DNA from: DATATV01 sp036268615
Lineage (GTDB): Bacteria > Actinomycetota > Actinomycetes > Mycobacteriales > Pseudonocardiaceae
DNA length: 64,000 nucleotides
Direction: 5' to 3'
Assembly: GCA_036268615.1 (NCBI GenBank)
Contig: DATATV010000064.1
Location: forward strand, 3,583 to 67,582
The notes beneath the pieces are model-generated. The model was not told where the DNA came from, did not search any database, and saw only the letters and a list, made by a program, of their open reading frames with translations. How positions within the stretch are numbered: the stretch's first letter is position 1; each line of letters begins with the position of its first letter. A program made the position numbers and the translations under genes. Positions 50,561 through 59,415 of the stretch are shown one piece after another.

Positions 50561-51400
50561 TCAGTTCGCCGACCCCGGATTCCGTTGCTCACCAAGGTAT
50601 CGCTGGCCGGCGCCCCGCCCCTGGACGAGTTCCCAGTGGGCCGTGGTCGGGTCGGCGTAGACGTTGCCCGCCCGGTCCTCGCCCCTGGCCAGGAACACCT
50701 GGTGTTTGTGCCCCAGTTTCTCGTGGTTGAACCGCACCGTCGTCGGGATGTACCGCATCGTGAAGGCGCAGCGGCGCAACGCGCTGGTGTTGGCGTTGCT
50801 GCCGTGGACCAGCGTGCCGGGGTGGATGCTGCACTGGTTGGGCAGCACCTCCACCGGCACCGCGCGGTCCGCCTCGATCTCCGAGGGAATCAGCTCCTCG
50901 TCGAACACGCTCTGCTCGCTGTCCAGGTTGCGGTACCCCGCCGCCGAGGCGCGGTGGCTGCCGGGGATCACCCGCATACAGCCGTTCTCCTCGGTGGACG
51001 GGTCGATCGCCAGCCAGACGGTGATCGCCCTGGCCGCCGGTTCGATCGTCTCCCGCCAGAAATAGGCGTCCTGGTGCCACGGCACGCTCTTGCCGTCACC
51101 GGCGGGCTTGCAGAAGAAGTGCGAGGAGAACACCGCGATGTCCGGACCGATGATCGACTCGACCAGGTCGAGCACGTCCTCGTGCAGCAGCCAGCGGAAC
51201 AGGGCCGGATCGGTGAAGTGCGGAACGTCCATGTTCTCCGGGCGCTCGCCCTCGGGCAGCGCCGCGAGCTTGCGCTCGAAATGCGAACGGAGGGCCTGGA
51301 AGTCCGCCTGCGGCAGCAACGCGTCCTTCGTCAGATAGCCGTACGTCCGGTAGAACTCCAGTTCCGTGGCCGACAGTGCGGCCGTCCTGGCGCTCGTCAT
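50561..51400 (-). CDS. Phytanoyl-CoA dioxygenase family (PhyH) oxygenase
   Basis: 279 residues. Fe(II)/2-oxoglutarate oxygenase signature: HxD in VPWHQDAYFWRET, distal His in IHPGTLVHGSNANTS, and a 2OG-binding Arg nearby (RRCAFTMRYIP). AITVWLAIDPSTEENGCMRV then IPGSH is the typical PhyH core. Members in biosynthetic clusters hydroxylate or otherwise oxidise a tailored substrate. ATG at 51400 after GGGAAGG; starts 19 bases after the glycosyltransferase stop, so it is in the same operon. Confidence 0.93.
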   Translation of the reverse strand: MTSARTAALSATELEFYRTYGYLTKDALLPQADFQALRSHFERKLAALPEGERPENMDVPHFTDPALFRWLLHEDVLDLVESIIGPDIAVFSSHFFCKPAGDGKSVPWHQDAYFWRETIEPAARAITVWLAIDPSTEENGCMRVIPGSHRASAAGYRNLDSEQSVFDEELIPSEIEADRAVPVEVLPNQCSIHPGTLVHGSNANTSALRRCAFTMRYIPTTVRFNHEKLGHKHQVFLARGEDRAGNVYADPTTAHWELVQGRGAGQRYLGEQRNPGSAN

Positions 51401-51419
51401 CGTTACCTTCCCTTCGTTG

Positions 51420-52841
51420 TCATCGGCCACCGGCCAGCAGTTCGGCCGTGGTGACCACTTCGTGGTCGGGCAGGAAGTCGCGCAGCACCCGGTTGCGGGC
51501 GCGGGTGCCCATCGCGGTGGTGTCCGCCGCGCCGTGCACGGTCGCGGCGAGCAGCGCGCCGAACGCCGCCCGATCGGTCGGATCGTCGACCAGCAGGCCG
51601 TCCTCGCCATGGGTGATCTGCTCCCGGATGCCACCCACCGCACTGGCCAGCACGACCCGCGACTTCCACATCGCCTCGGTCACGGTCAGCCCGAATCCCT
51701 CGGCCAGGCTCTTCTGCACCACCACGGCCGCGGCTCGTTGGATCGCGTTGACCAGCACGGCGTTCTCCGCCTGCGCGGCCATCGGCAGGCAGATCAGGCC
51801 CACCCGGCGCCGCCGGGTCCGCGGCAGCGCGTGCCAGGCCCGCACGCACCGGTCGAACCAGGCCGCCTGCTCGACGTCGTCGGGGATACCGGCCGGGTCG
51901 GGCCCGACCAGCGCCAGGTAACCAGGGCAACCCGACTCGGCGAACGCGGTCAGCACACCGTCCATGTCCTTGAGCCGGTCCCAGCGGGAGATCTGGGCGA
52001 CGATCGGCTCGCCCGGTTCCGGCGGCCCATCGGTGACCATCCGAACAGGACGGTCCAGCGCGACCGGCCCGGCCGGGGTGTCCACCGTCGTCCGTACGGG
52101 TGCGGCGGCCGGGCCGCGCAGACCGCACCGGGCCAGACAGGTGGCCAGCACGTCGTCGGGCAGGTCGCAGTTCTTGACCGCGAACGGCGAGATGAACGGC
52201 GGCAGGATCGCCACCCGGTGTTCGCGCAGCCGCTCGGGCACGTGCCGGCGCACCGAGAACAGCAGCGCGTCGGCGCGGTCCAGCAGCGGCGCGAGGAACT
52301 CCCAGGCCGACTCGGAAGCCGCGGTCGGCTCGTCCACCCCGATGTGACAACGCCAGTACACGGCCGCCACCTGCTCGCTGAGCGCGCCGACCAGCCCGGC
52401 GGTCTGGTGATCGTGCAGCAGCACGACATCGTTGGGCGCCACCAGATCGGAGATCGTTTTGGCGTTGCCGTCGAGCGTCTGCCGGTAGTCCGCCCGCTCC
52501 CGCCAGCCGAGCCCGGCCGCGCTGTCGGAGTTGCCGTCGGCCGTGCCGTAGAGCGCAAGGCCGAGGGACTTGGTGACGGCGAAGAAGCGCTCGTCACCGT
52601 CGAGCACGAGCCAGCCGACCCGCACGCCGAGGCTGCGGTAGAGCGGCAGCAGGGTGTGCAGCATCTCCGCGACACCACCGCCGGCCGGGGTCGAGTTGAC
52701 GTGCCAGAGGGTGCCCCCGGCCAGCCGCTCGCGGATCGTGTCGGCCGCCGCCCGCAGCCGGGCCGCGCGGTCGGGGCCGATCAGCCGGAGAAAGTCTTTC
52801 AGCTGCGGGAAATCCGGTGCGACGTCCTGGATCATCACCAT
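51420..52841 (-). CDS. TreT-like GT4 glycosyltransferase
   Basis: 473-residue GT-B enzyme. The N-terminal half follows trehalose glycosyltransferring synthase (TreT): WHVNSTPAGGGVAEMLHTLL, VGWLVLDGDERFFAVTKSLG, VVLLHDHQTAGLVGAL, YWRCHIGVDEPT. The C-terminal half has the donor-site region (ISRWDRLKDMDGVLTAFAES; VVVQKSLAEGFGLTVTEAMW). TreT joins glucose from ADP/UDP-glucose to glucose. Here the acceptor and donor are unknown and may be the product of the upstream transketolase/isomerase genes. ATG at 52841, 49 bases after the MFS stop. Confidence 0.88.
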   Translation of the reverse strand: MVMIQDVAPDFPQLKDFLRLIGPDRAARLRAAADTIRERLAGGTLWHVNSTPAGGGVAEMLHTLLPLYRSLGVRVGWLVLDGDERFFAVTKSLGLALYGTADGNSDSAAGLGWRERADYRQTLDGNAKTISDLVAPNDVVLLHDHQTAGLVGALSEQVAAVYWRCHIGVDEPTAASESAWEFLAPLLDRADALLFSVRRHVPERLREHRVAILPPFISPFAVKNCDLPDDVLATCLARCGLRGPAAAPVRTTVDTPAGPVALDRPVRMVTDGPPEPGEPIVAQISRWDRLKDMDGVLTAFAESGCPGYLALVGPDPAGIPDDVEQAAWFDRCVRAWHALPRTRRRRVGLICLPMAAQAENAVLVNAIQRAAAVVVQKSLAEGFGLTVTEAMWKSRVVLASAVGGIREQITHGEDGLLVDDPTDRAAFGALLAATVHGAADTTAMGTRARNRVLRDFLPDHEVVTTAELLAGGR

Positions 52842-52890
52842 CTCTTCACCTGCCTTCCGGTGGTCAACTGCCGGTCGACCGCTGGACCGG

Positions 52891-53982
52891 TCAACCGTGC
52901 GAGATCAGGAACTGGCCGATCAGCAGCGGAAACAACATCGCCCCGATGCTCGCCGCGCACAGGCACAGCGCGCTCACCCGCCCGGTCACCTGCCCGCGCC
53001 GGGCCAGCAGGGTGAACGCCGACGGGAAGATCGATGACATGGACAGTCCGAACACGACGGTCCCGACACCGAGAAAGACCGGTGCCGCCGGTGACAGCGC
53101 GATCGCGGCCAGGGTCAGCACGCAGGCCAGCACGCTCACCATGATCATCCGTCCGGCGGACATCCGGCGGGTGAAGGGCAGCCAGAGCAGCCGCCCGACG
53201 GTGACCGCCACCCAGAACAACGAGGTGAAGTAGGCCGCGTCGGCGGCGGAACCGGCGATTCCCCTGGTCAACGAGTAGGACGGAATCCAGCCGGCGAAAC
53301 TCACCTCGGCGCCGACGTAGAAGAACAGCAGCAGCGCCACCGACAACACGAACCGGTAGTTGACCCGGGCGGCCGGCGGCTCGTCCGGTTCGGCCGTCAG
53401 ACTCGGGCTGGCCAGCGTGCCCAGCCGGACGATCAGCGTCACCGCGACCGCGGCGGCCACCCAGTAGGCCCAGCGCACGTCGCCGGTCCAGTTGATGGAC
53501 TGGGCGATCACGATCGGCATCAGCAGCGAGCCGAGGCCGAGACAGAAGTCGGCGGCGTTCATGTACGGACCGACCGTGCCGCGACGCACCCAGACCAACA
53601 GTGTGTTCACGGTGACGATCAGGAACGTCTTGGACATGCCGAGGAACCACCAGGCCGGGATGAGCAGCATCCGGTCGGAGATGAACGGCATCAGCACGGT
53701 GATCGCGGTGATCCCGGTCAGGCCGGCGATCGCCTGCAGGTGTGGCGGGAACCGGTTGAGCAACTGGCCGGCCAACAGCGACCCGCACACCGAGCCGAAC
53801 GCGTCGACGGTGAACAGGATGCTCAACGCGGTCAGCGGTGAGTGGGTCGCCGTTGCGAAGCTGGCCAGCGACGGTCCCAGCGTGGCCGACAGGATGCCGA
53901 CCAGGCCGAAACACAGGAAGTAGCTGGTGGTCTGGGCTCGTGGCGCGCTCGTGTCACGCACCCTCGTGGTCACCCCTTGCAC
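52891..53982 (-). CDS. MFS transporter (sugar-permease-like)
   Basis: 363 residues with about eleven or twelve hydrophobic helices (FLCFGLVGILSATLGPSLAS; FGSVCGSLLAGQLLNRFPPH; NAADFCLGLGSLLMPIVIAQ; LLLFFYVGAEVSFAGWIPSY). The layout resembles the fucose-permease/sodium-glucose-like MFS group rather than drug exporters. In the operon it follows the isomerase gene by 21 bases and precedes the glycosyltransferase gene. It could import a sugar precursor or export the glycoside. The start is uncertain within the first 20 residues. Confidence 0.87.
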   Translation of the reverse strand: MQGVTTRVRDTSAPRAQTTSYFLCFGLVGILSATLGPSLASFATATHSPLTALSILFTVDAFGSVCGSLLAGQLLNRFPPHLQAIAGLTGITAITVLMPFISDRMLLIPAWWFLGMSKTFLIVTVNTLLVWVRRGTVGPYMNAADFCLGLGSLLMPIVIAQSINWTGDVRWAYWVAAAVAVTLIVRLGTLASPSLTAEPDEPPAARVNYRFVLSVALLLFFYVGAEVSFAGWIPSYSLTRGIAGSAADAAYFTSLFWVAVTVGRLLWLPFTRRMSAGRMIMVSVLACVLTLAAIALSPAAPVFLGVGTVVFGLSMSSIFPSAFTLLARRGQVTGRVSALCLCAASIGAMLFPLLIGQFLISHG

Positions 53983-54003
53983 GCCCGAACCTCCTTGCTG
54001 TCG

Positions 54004-54669
54004 TCAGCGGGCGACGGCCGCCTGGGCCAGCGCGGGCCGGCCGGCGGCGATCCGCGCCTTGAGCAGGCCGGTCAGCATGTGGTTCACCGACAACATCTCG
54101 TCCTCGAAGTGGAAGTTGTTGTCGTTCTTGCCGGTCTGGCCAGGGAAGCGGGAACTGCCCGGCACGACCAGGCAGACCTCGGCCAACTCCCGGCACCGCC
54201 CGCCGGTGCCCTTGGTCATCGCGAACGTCCGGGCGCCGGCGTCGACCGCCGTCTCAAGGGCGCGCACCACGTTGGGCGAGTTGCCGCTCCCCGAGTACGC
54301 CATCACCAGATCGCTCGGGGTGACGAACGGGGCCAATGAGCCGGCGTACATGTTGTCCTGGCCGAGGTCGTTGACCAGCCCGGTCAGCTCGGCACCGGAC
54401 CCGCACAGGTTGACGAAGTTGAGCCGTTTGATGCTCACCGGCAGTTGGCTGCCCTTGTCCTCGCTGACGAACGGGTGGTGCTTGAAGTCGCAGTAGGCGT
54501 GGTCGAGTGTGCCGGCGTTGCCGCCGTTGGCCATCGCGTAGACGGTGCCGCCCTCGTCGTAGGTGCGGAACAGCAGTTCGGCGGCCCTGGCCACGTCGGG
54601 CACCGGGAAGTCGGTCAGGATCTGGCGTTTCTCGGCCAGATAAAGCTGAATGGTGTCGAGGATGTTCAT
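54004..54669 (-). CDS. SIS-domain sugar-phosphate isomerase (GmhA-like)
   Basis: 221 residues. SIS fold with VYAMANGGNAGTLDHAYCDF near residue 45 (GmhA has NGGSAADAQH), FVNLCGSGAELTGLVNDLG, the phosphate loop AYSGSGNSPNVVRALETAV and a C-terminal FHFEDEMLSVNHMLTGLLK. Closest in form to sedoheptulose-7-phosphate isomerase; it lacks the exact active-site string, so the substrate may differ. ATG overlaps the cupin stop by four bases (ATGA). With the transketolase pair it suggests handling of a C5-C7 ketose phosphate. Confidence 0.88.
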   Translation of the reverse strand: MNILDTIQLYLAEKRQILTDFPVPDVARAAELLFRTYDEGGTVYAMANGGNAGTLDHAYCDFKHHPFVSEDKGSQLPVSIKRLNFVNLCGSGAELTGLVNDLGQDNMYAGSLAPFVTPSDLVMAYSGSGNSPNVVRALETAVDAGARTFAMTKGTGGRCRELAEVCLVVPGSSRFPGQTGKNDNNFHFEDEMLSVNHMLTGLLKARIAAGRPALAQAAVAR

Positions 54670-55478
54670 TCGTGGCCTGCCGAGTGCTCGGTCTCGATCC
54701 GGCCGTTGCGCCGCCCCGAGTCGTCCTGCCAGCGGATGACGTCGTCCAGTTCGGGCGTGGACACCTCGATCGAGGTGTAGTCCGAGCGGGCGATGACCCG
54801 GTGCAGGATGTGCGGGGCCGAGGTCCAGCCGGTGCGCGGCTGGTGGGTGCTGGCCGGCAGCTGGTCCTGGTCGATCACCGCGTCCGGGTTCGCCGGCGCG
54901 ACGGTGCCGTTGAGGACGGTGGCCTCGCCCTCGATCACGTAGTTGGTCTCGGCCTTGCGCTCGTGGGACTGCAACGAGGACTGGTGGCCCTTGGTCATGT
55001 GGATCTGCTTCATCGCGTACTCGGCGCCGTCGAGGTTCTGCGCGTACCAGACCTCGTGGCCCCACGGCTTGTGCACGGTGTAGTAGGACACCGGCGGGCA
55101 CTCGAAGGTCGTGGCCAGCTCGGTCAGGGCGATCGCCTGCGCCGACTCCCGGCTCTCCCCGGTGGCAGTGCCCGCCTCGACGATCACCAGCGGCCGGTCG
55201 GTGGCGTTGCTGAGCTGGTAGACGGTGCCGGGCCGGACGTGCCAGCCCTGGAGGTAGTCGTAGCGGGTCGTGCTGATGTCACCGAACTCGCCGACCACCC
55301 CGAGTTCCGCCTGGCCCTGGATCACCACGAAGCTGCGGTGGTCACGGGCGTGCCAACGGAACTGCGACAGGTGGTAGGGGCGGATCGCGTGCTGCACGAA
55401 CAGATAGGGCCAGTGCACGCCTTCGCCGACCAGGTCGTTGACCTGACCGTAGGCACGGCTGGCGATGGTCGAAGTCAT
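54666..55478 (-). CDS. Bicupin domain protein
   Basis: 270 residues with two cupin barrels. The first (~25-110) reads FRWHARDHRSFVVIQGQAEL ... GWHVRPGTVYQLSNATDRPL. The second (~135-250) has the metal-type motif KPWGHEVWYAQ, KQIHMTKGHQSSLQSHERKA, ETNYVIEGEATVLNG, resembling mannose-6-phosphate isomerase/guanylyltransferase C-terminal cupins. A sugar isomerase or epimerase role is plausible but unproven. It lies 51 bases after the second transketolase gene and overlaps the isomerase gene. Confidence 0.85.
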   Translation of the reverse strand: MTSTIASRAYGQVNDLVGEGVHWPYLFVQHAIRPYHLSQFRWHARDHRSFVVIQGQAELGVVGEFGDISTTRYDYLQGWHVRPGTVYQLSNATDRPLVIVEAGTATGESRESAQAIALTELATTFECPPVSYYTVHKPWGHEVWYAQNLDGAEYAMKQIHMTKGHQSSLQSHERKAETNYVIEGEATVLNGTVAPANPDAVIDQDQLPASTHQPRTGWTSAPHILHRVIARSDYTSIEVSTPELDDVIRWQDDSGRRNGRIETEHSAGHE

Positions 55479-55529
55479 CGGGTCACCTCGAATCTGTCGA
55501 TTTTTCCTTCCCGGACAAGCGACTTCGGC

Positions 55530-56447
55530 TCAGCCGAGGAACTTCCGGATGTTGGCCACGACCCCGGCGGGGTCCAGCTCGTAGCGGGAGTAGAGGTCGG
55601 CGGGTGAACCTGCCTGGCCGTAGTCCTCGACCGCCCAGCCGCCGAACCGGATCGGCTCGTCCATCTCCACCACGATCCGGCCGATCTCGTCGGCGATCCC
55701 CCCGGTGACGAAGTGGTCCTCCACCACGAAGACGCGCTGGTGCTGGGCAGCCAGCCGGTGCACGGCCGCGCGGTCCACCGGCAGCGAGGACACGTTCACC
55801 ACGGTCGGGTGGATGTCCTCCTCGGCCAGGTCGGGCAGGGCGTCCAGCAGCACCTCGACCATGCCGCCCATGGTGAAGACGACCAGCTCGCGACCGCGCC
55901 GAACCACGTCGGGCGCGCCGAACTCGAACCGGTAGCCGGACTCGTGCACCTCGCGTTGCGGCTGCCGGCACAGTCGCAGGTAGGTCGGCCGGTGGTTGCC
56001 GGCGACGTGGTCGAGCATCTGCCGCGTCTCCGTGCCGTCGGCCGGGTGCAGGATGCCCAGGTTGGGCAGTGTGCGCATGAGCGCGAGGTCGCGCAGGCCC
56101 ATCTGGGTCGGGCCGTCCTTGCCGATGGCCAGCCCGGCGTGCGTGCCGACCAGGACGACGCCGGAGTTGTTCAACCCGACGGACTGGAAGATCTCCAGGT
56201 ACTTGCCGGTCAGGAAGTGGCCGAAGCTGGCCAGGAACGGCCGATAGCCCTCCTGGGCGAGGCCGGCCGCGATGCCGATCGAGTTGGCCTCGGCGATCCC
56301 GCACTCGAAGAAGCGGTCCGGGAAACGCTGCTTGAACTTGCCGGTCTTGGTGGCCGAGGCGAGGTCGCAGTTCACCACGACCACGTCGTCGTGGTCGGCG
56401 GCGAGGTCCACCAGGGCGTCGCCGAACCAGTCCCTTGTCGATTTCAT
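55530..56447 (-). CDS. Transketolase, C-terminal subunit
   Basis: 305 residues covering the pyrimidine-binding and C-terminal domains of a split transketolase: VVVVNCDLASATKTGKFKQR, ECGIAEANSIGIAAGLAQEG (catalytic Glu), ATHAGLAIGKDGPTQ-like loop with the donor-site His, LRLCRQPQREVHESGY, VFVVEDHFVTGGIADEIG. It pairs with the N-terminal subunit just upstream. GTG 56450 (4-base overlap, GTGA) and ATG 56447 are both possible; GAGGGAG spacing favours the ATG. Split transketolases occur in specialised sugar pathways as well as central metabolism. Confidence 0.92.
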   Translation of the reverse strand: MKSTRDWFGDALVDLAADHDDVVVVNCDLASATKTGKFKQRFPDRFFECGIAEANSIGIAAGLAQEGYRPFLASFGHFLTGKYLEIFQSVGLNNSGVVLVGTHAGLAIGKDGPTQMGLRDLALMRTLPNLGILHPADGTETRQMLDHVAGNHRPTYLRLCRQPQREVHESGYRFEFGAPDVVRRGRELVVFTMGGMVEVLLDALPDLAEEDIHPTVVNVSSLPVDRAAVHRLAAQHQRVFVVEDHFVTGGIADEIGRIVVEMDEPIRFGGWAVEDYGQAGSPADLYSRYELDPAGVVANIRKFLG

Positions 56448-57316
56448 CACGACTCCCTCAGGTAGTCGATGGCGGTGGTGAACTCGTCCTCGGTCAACGC
56501 GCCGCTGTGCGAACCGTTGAGCACCAACCGGTCCTGACCGAGATGACCTTTCCGGGTGTTGGCGATGATCACCGACGGCCGGTCGGTCCGCTGCTTGGCG
56601 TTGATCACTGCGTCCCGGATCTGCTCGTGCGCGTGGCCGTCGATCTCCTGGACGTGCCAGCGGAACGACCTGAACTTCGCGCCGAGCGGGTACAGCGGCA
56701 GGATCTCGTCGAGCGCTCCGTCGTTCTGGCTGCGGTTGTAGTCGACGAACAGGATCAGGTTGGCCACCTGGTGCGCGCCGGCGTACATCAGCGCCTCCCA
56801 GACCTGTCCCTCCTGCGACTCGCCGTCGCCGACCACGCAGTACACGAACGAGTCCTGGCCCTTGAGCCGCTTGGCCTGGGCGCGGCCCAGTGAGATGGAC
56901 AGACCTTGGCCCAGCGCACCGGAACTGACATCGACGAACTCCGAGCGATTGCGGTCGGGATGGCCCTGCAACTGGCTGTCGATCGCGCGCAGCGTGCTGA
57001 TCTGGTCGTCGTCGAGGTCGCCGCTGACGATCAGCGCCGCGTACCAGGCCGGCACGGCGTGCCCCTTGGACAGTACGAACACGTCGCTCTCGGTGCGCGA
57101 CGTGCCGCCGTCCCAGTTCATCTGGTCGAACTTCAGCACACTCAGAATGTCCATACAGGACAGTGAAGAGCCGACGTGGCCTGAGTTCGCGCGGTAGATC
57201 ATCTCCAGCAGTACCTGCCGCGACTGGTTGGCCAGCCGCCTGATGGTCTCCAGCCGGTCGTCGGCGGACATCTCTGCTTCGGGCGTCGGGTGCGGTCGGT
57301 CAAGGTGAACGGTCAT
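56447..57316 (-). CDS. Transketolase, N-terminal (TPP-binding) subunit
   Basis: 289 residues holding the thiamine-diphosphate domain: RANSGHVGSSLSCMDILSVL, DVFVLSKGHAVPAWYAALI, and the TPP motif VVGDGESQEGQVWEALMYA with LILFVDYNRSQNDG. It forms the complete enzyme with the C-terminal subunit and moves a two-carbon ketol unit between sugar phosphates. First gene after the regulator pair; ATG at 57316 after GGAG. The 107-bp gap before it carries a SARP-like repeat and -10 hexamer, so this is probably the operon's main promoter. Confidence 0.93.
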   Translation of the reverse strand: MTVHLDRPHPTPEAEMSADDRLETIRRLANQSRQVLLEMIYRANSGHVGSSLSCMDILSVLKFDQMNWDGGTSRTESDVFVLSKGHAVPAWYAALIVSGDLDDDQISTLRAIDSQLQGHPDRNRSEFVDVSSGALGQGLSISLGRAQAKRLKGQDSFVYCVVGDGESQEGQVWEALMYAGAHQVANLILFVDYNRSQNDGALDEILPLYPLGAKFRSFRWHVQEIDGHAHEQIRDAVINAKQRTDRPSVIIANTRKGHLGQDRLVLNGSHSGALTEDEFTTAIDYLRES

Positions 57317-57357
57317 GCGGTCAGCTCCTTCATCGACGTGGCGAAGCGACGAGGAGC

Positions 57358-57377
57358 ACGCTAGGAACGACCGGTTA
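57358..57377 (-). promoter_or_regulatory. SARP-type heptamer repeat plus -10 before the transketolase operon
   Basis: On the minus strand TAACCGT-GGCC-TAACCGG: two heptamers with six of seven bases equal, repeated at 11 bp (57388-57371), followed after seven bases by TAGCGT (57363-57358). SARP activators bind such heptamer repeats one helical turn apart, next to the -10. Two SARP-family genes lie within 6 kb. Confidence 0.6.
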
Positions 57378-57423
57378 GGCCACGGTTACGACGACCTGTC
57401 AGACCACAGTGGACAGCGCGGGA

Positions 57424-58083
57424 TCAGCTGGCCGGACTCTCGATCAGACCGGAGCGGACCGCCTTCTGGATCGCGTCGACCCGGGAGACCGCACCGAGCT
57501 TGGCGTAGATGTTGGTGAGATGACGTTTGACGGTTCCCTCGCTGATGAACAGCCGGGCCGCCACCTGCGCGTTGCTCATCGCCCGGGCCACCAGCGCGAT
57601 GACTTCGAGCTCGCGCGCGGACAGCAGTGGCGGCTGCTCCGCCGTGCGGTCCAGCGACTCCATCGTCGTGCGCGGCACCGAGAGCAGCACGTTCTCCGCG
57701 CTCCTGGCCACCGACCGGACCGCCGCGATCAGCTCCTCCCGGGCGATCGTCTTGACCAGATAGGCCGCGGCCCCGCAGTCCAGCAGTTCCCGCACGATGG
57801 TCGGGGCGTCGTGCATGGTCAGCACGATGATCGCGGTCCTCGGCTGCGACCGGCGCAGCTCGCCGATCACCGACTTCGCGTCCAGGCCGGGCATCTTCAC
57901 GTCCAGCAGCAGCACGTCCGGCCGGTACCGGCGGACCAGCGCGACCGCGTCGTCGCCGGTGCGTCCCTCGCCGACCACCGCCAGTTCGGGATCGGTGCAC
58001 AGCAGTTCGCGCAGGCCCTGGCGGAACAGGGTGTGGTCGTCGACGAGCGCGATGGTGACCGGCGGGCCGGTGGGCTCGCTCAC
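57424..58083 (-). CDS. LuxR/NarL-type response regulator
   Basis: 219 residues. Receiver domain: VDDHTLFRQGLRELL, phospho-acceptor Asp in DVLLLDVKMPGL, Thr in IIVLTMHDAP, Lys in AYLVKTIAREEL. LuxR helix-turn-helix: LSARELEVIALVARAMSNAQ, LFISEGTVKRHLTNIYAKLG. The GTG overlaps the kinase stop (GTGA). Same strand as, and 107 bases upstream of, the transketolase operon, so it is a candidate pathway regulator. Confidence 0.93.
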   Translation of the reverse strand: MSEPTGPPVTIALVDDHTLFRQGLRELLCTDPELAVVGEGRTGDDAVALVRRYRPDVLLLDVKMPGLDAKSVIGELRRSQPRTAIIVLTMHDAPTIVRELLDCGAAAYLVKTIAREELIAAVRSVARSAENVLLSVPRTTMESLDRTAEQPPLLSARELEVIALVARAMSNAQVAARLFISEGTVKRHLTNIYAKLGAVSRVDAIQKAVRSGLIESPAS

Positions 58084-59153
58084 TGATCGAGGCCCGGTTG
58101 CGAGATGGCCACGACGAGCGTGGTGCCCTCCCCGGGCGCGCTGGTGATCGTCATCGTGCCGTCGAGCAGTTCCACCCGTTCCCGCATCGACAGCAGGCCG
58201 AAACCGCTGGGCTTGGCGAGCGCCCCCGGCACGTCGAACCCGCGCCCGTCGTCGCGGACCGTGGCCAGCACCCCACCATCCACGACGACGGTCACCTCGA
58301 TGCTGCCCGGCCGCGCGTGCAGCAGGGCGTTGCGCACGGCTTCCCGGAGCACCACGTACAGCTCCTCGCACACGTCCACCGGCAGCTCGCCGTCGCCGGT
58401 GACCGACACCGCGGTGGTCACGCCGGCCGGGGTGCGCGCGCTGAGGTAGTCCGCCAGCGCACGTTCGAGGCCGCCGGCCTCCACGGTCGACTCACGCAGC
58501 TCACCGGCGACCTGCCGGACCGCGTCCAACGCGTCGTGCAGCACTCCTCGGGCGGACACAAGTTGTTCCTTGGCGCGGTGTTCGTCCCGGTCCAGGTAGA
58601 AGTCGTGCAGGTCGAGGTCCTGCAGGGCGACGCCGACGGCGTGCGCGGCGTGGTCGTGCAGTTCGCGGGCGATCCACCGCCGCTCGTCCTGGTGCGAACT
58701 GGTCACTTTCTTGCGCAAGAAACTCGCGTAGGACACCGCGCCCAGCCCGATTCGGTGCGTGACCGAGCCGTAGAGCATGCTGGCCGCGGTCTCCAATGCG
58801 GCTTCGCCGACACCACAAGTGCGGAATTCGTTGATTACAATCGGTAACAGCACCTCGAACAACGCCGCGGCGGCGCGCAGCGCGTCGACCGGCTGTATTC
58901 TCTCGGTGGCCCAGCCGGTCTCAATTTCGTCGGGCGATCCGGCCGAGAGCGAGCCGCCGACCGGGTCGTTTCGAAACTCGACTTCAATGTCGTCGAGCAC
59001 CGAACCTACCTGGTCGAGCAATTGCTCGATGGTTTCCCGACCGTGGCCGAGCGGGCTTTCCAGTTCTTCCAGTCGACGCCGAAACAAATCGGTGGTCCGG
59101 CGCCGAAGGGCGGGCGAGAACGTCGGCGTGGCTGGATTGTCGTCCCCGGTCAC
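58080..59153 (-). CDS. Soluble two-component sensor histidine kinase
   Basis: 357 residues without membrane helices. The first ~175 residues are a helical region of no recognised family and presumably sense a cytosolic signal. HisKA_3 has DERRWIARELHDHAAHAVGV (phospho-His), and the ATPase domain has YVVLREAVRNALLHARPG and DDGRGFDVP...GFGLLSMRERV. Coupled to the response regulator by a 4-base overlap. GTG start at 59153. It is divergent from the SARP gene. Confidence 0.9.
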   Translation of the reverse strand: MTGDDNPATPTFSPALRRRTTDLFRRRLEELESPLGHGRETIEQLLDQVGSVLDDIEVEFRNDPVGGSLSAGSPDEIETGWATERIQPVDALRAAAALFEVLLPIVINEFRTCGVGEAALETAASMLYGSVTHRIGLGAVSYASFLRKKVTSSHQDERRWIARELHDHAAHAVGVALQDLDLHDFYLDRDEHRAKEQLVSARGVLHDALDAVRQVAGELRESTVEAGGLERALADYLSARTPAGVTTAVSVTGDGELPVDVCEELYVVLREAVRNALLHARPGSIEVTVVVDGGVLATVRDDGRGFDVPGALAKPSGFGLLSMRERVELLDGTMTITSAPGEGTTLVVAISQPGLDQ

Positions 59154-59415
59154 GTGTCCTCACCCCGAGATCATTGTAGGCAGGGGACCTCCCCCACCCA
59201 ACCGGCCGGACGGACGTTCCAAGATACCCCCATTACCCTAACGGCGGACCAGCTGCACTACCACCTTCTGGACAATGACCGCCGCCACCATCGGCGCGAA
59301 CACACTCACCCTTCGTCGGTGAATCTTGAACCCGGTTATGCCCGCTGGCTACCGTCGGAGCCGGAAATGATCTGGCGACCGGTGCATGGTCATCTGACGA
59401 TTGGGCGCGGACAAC

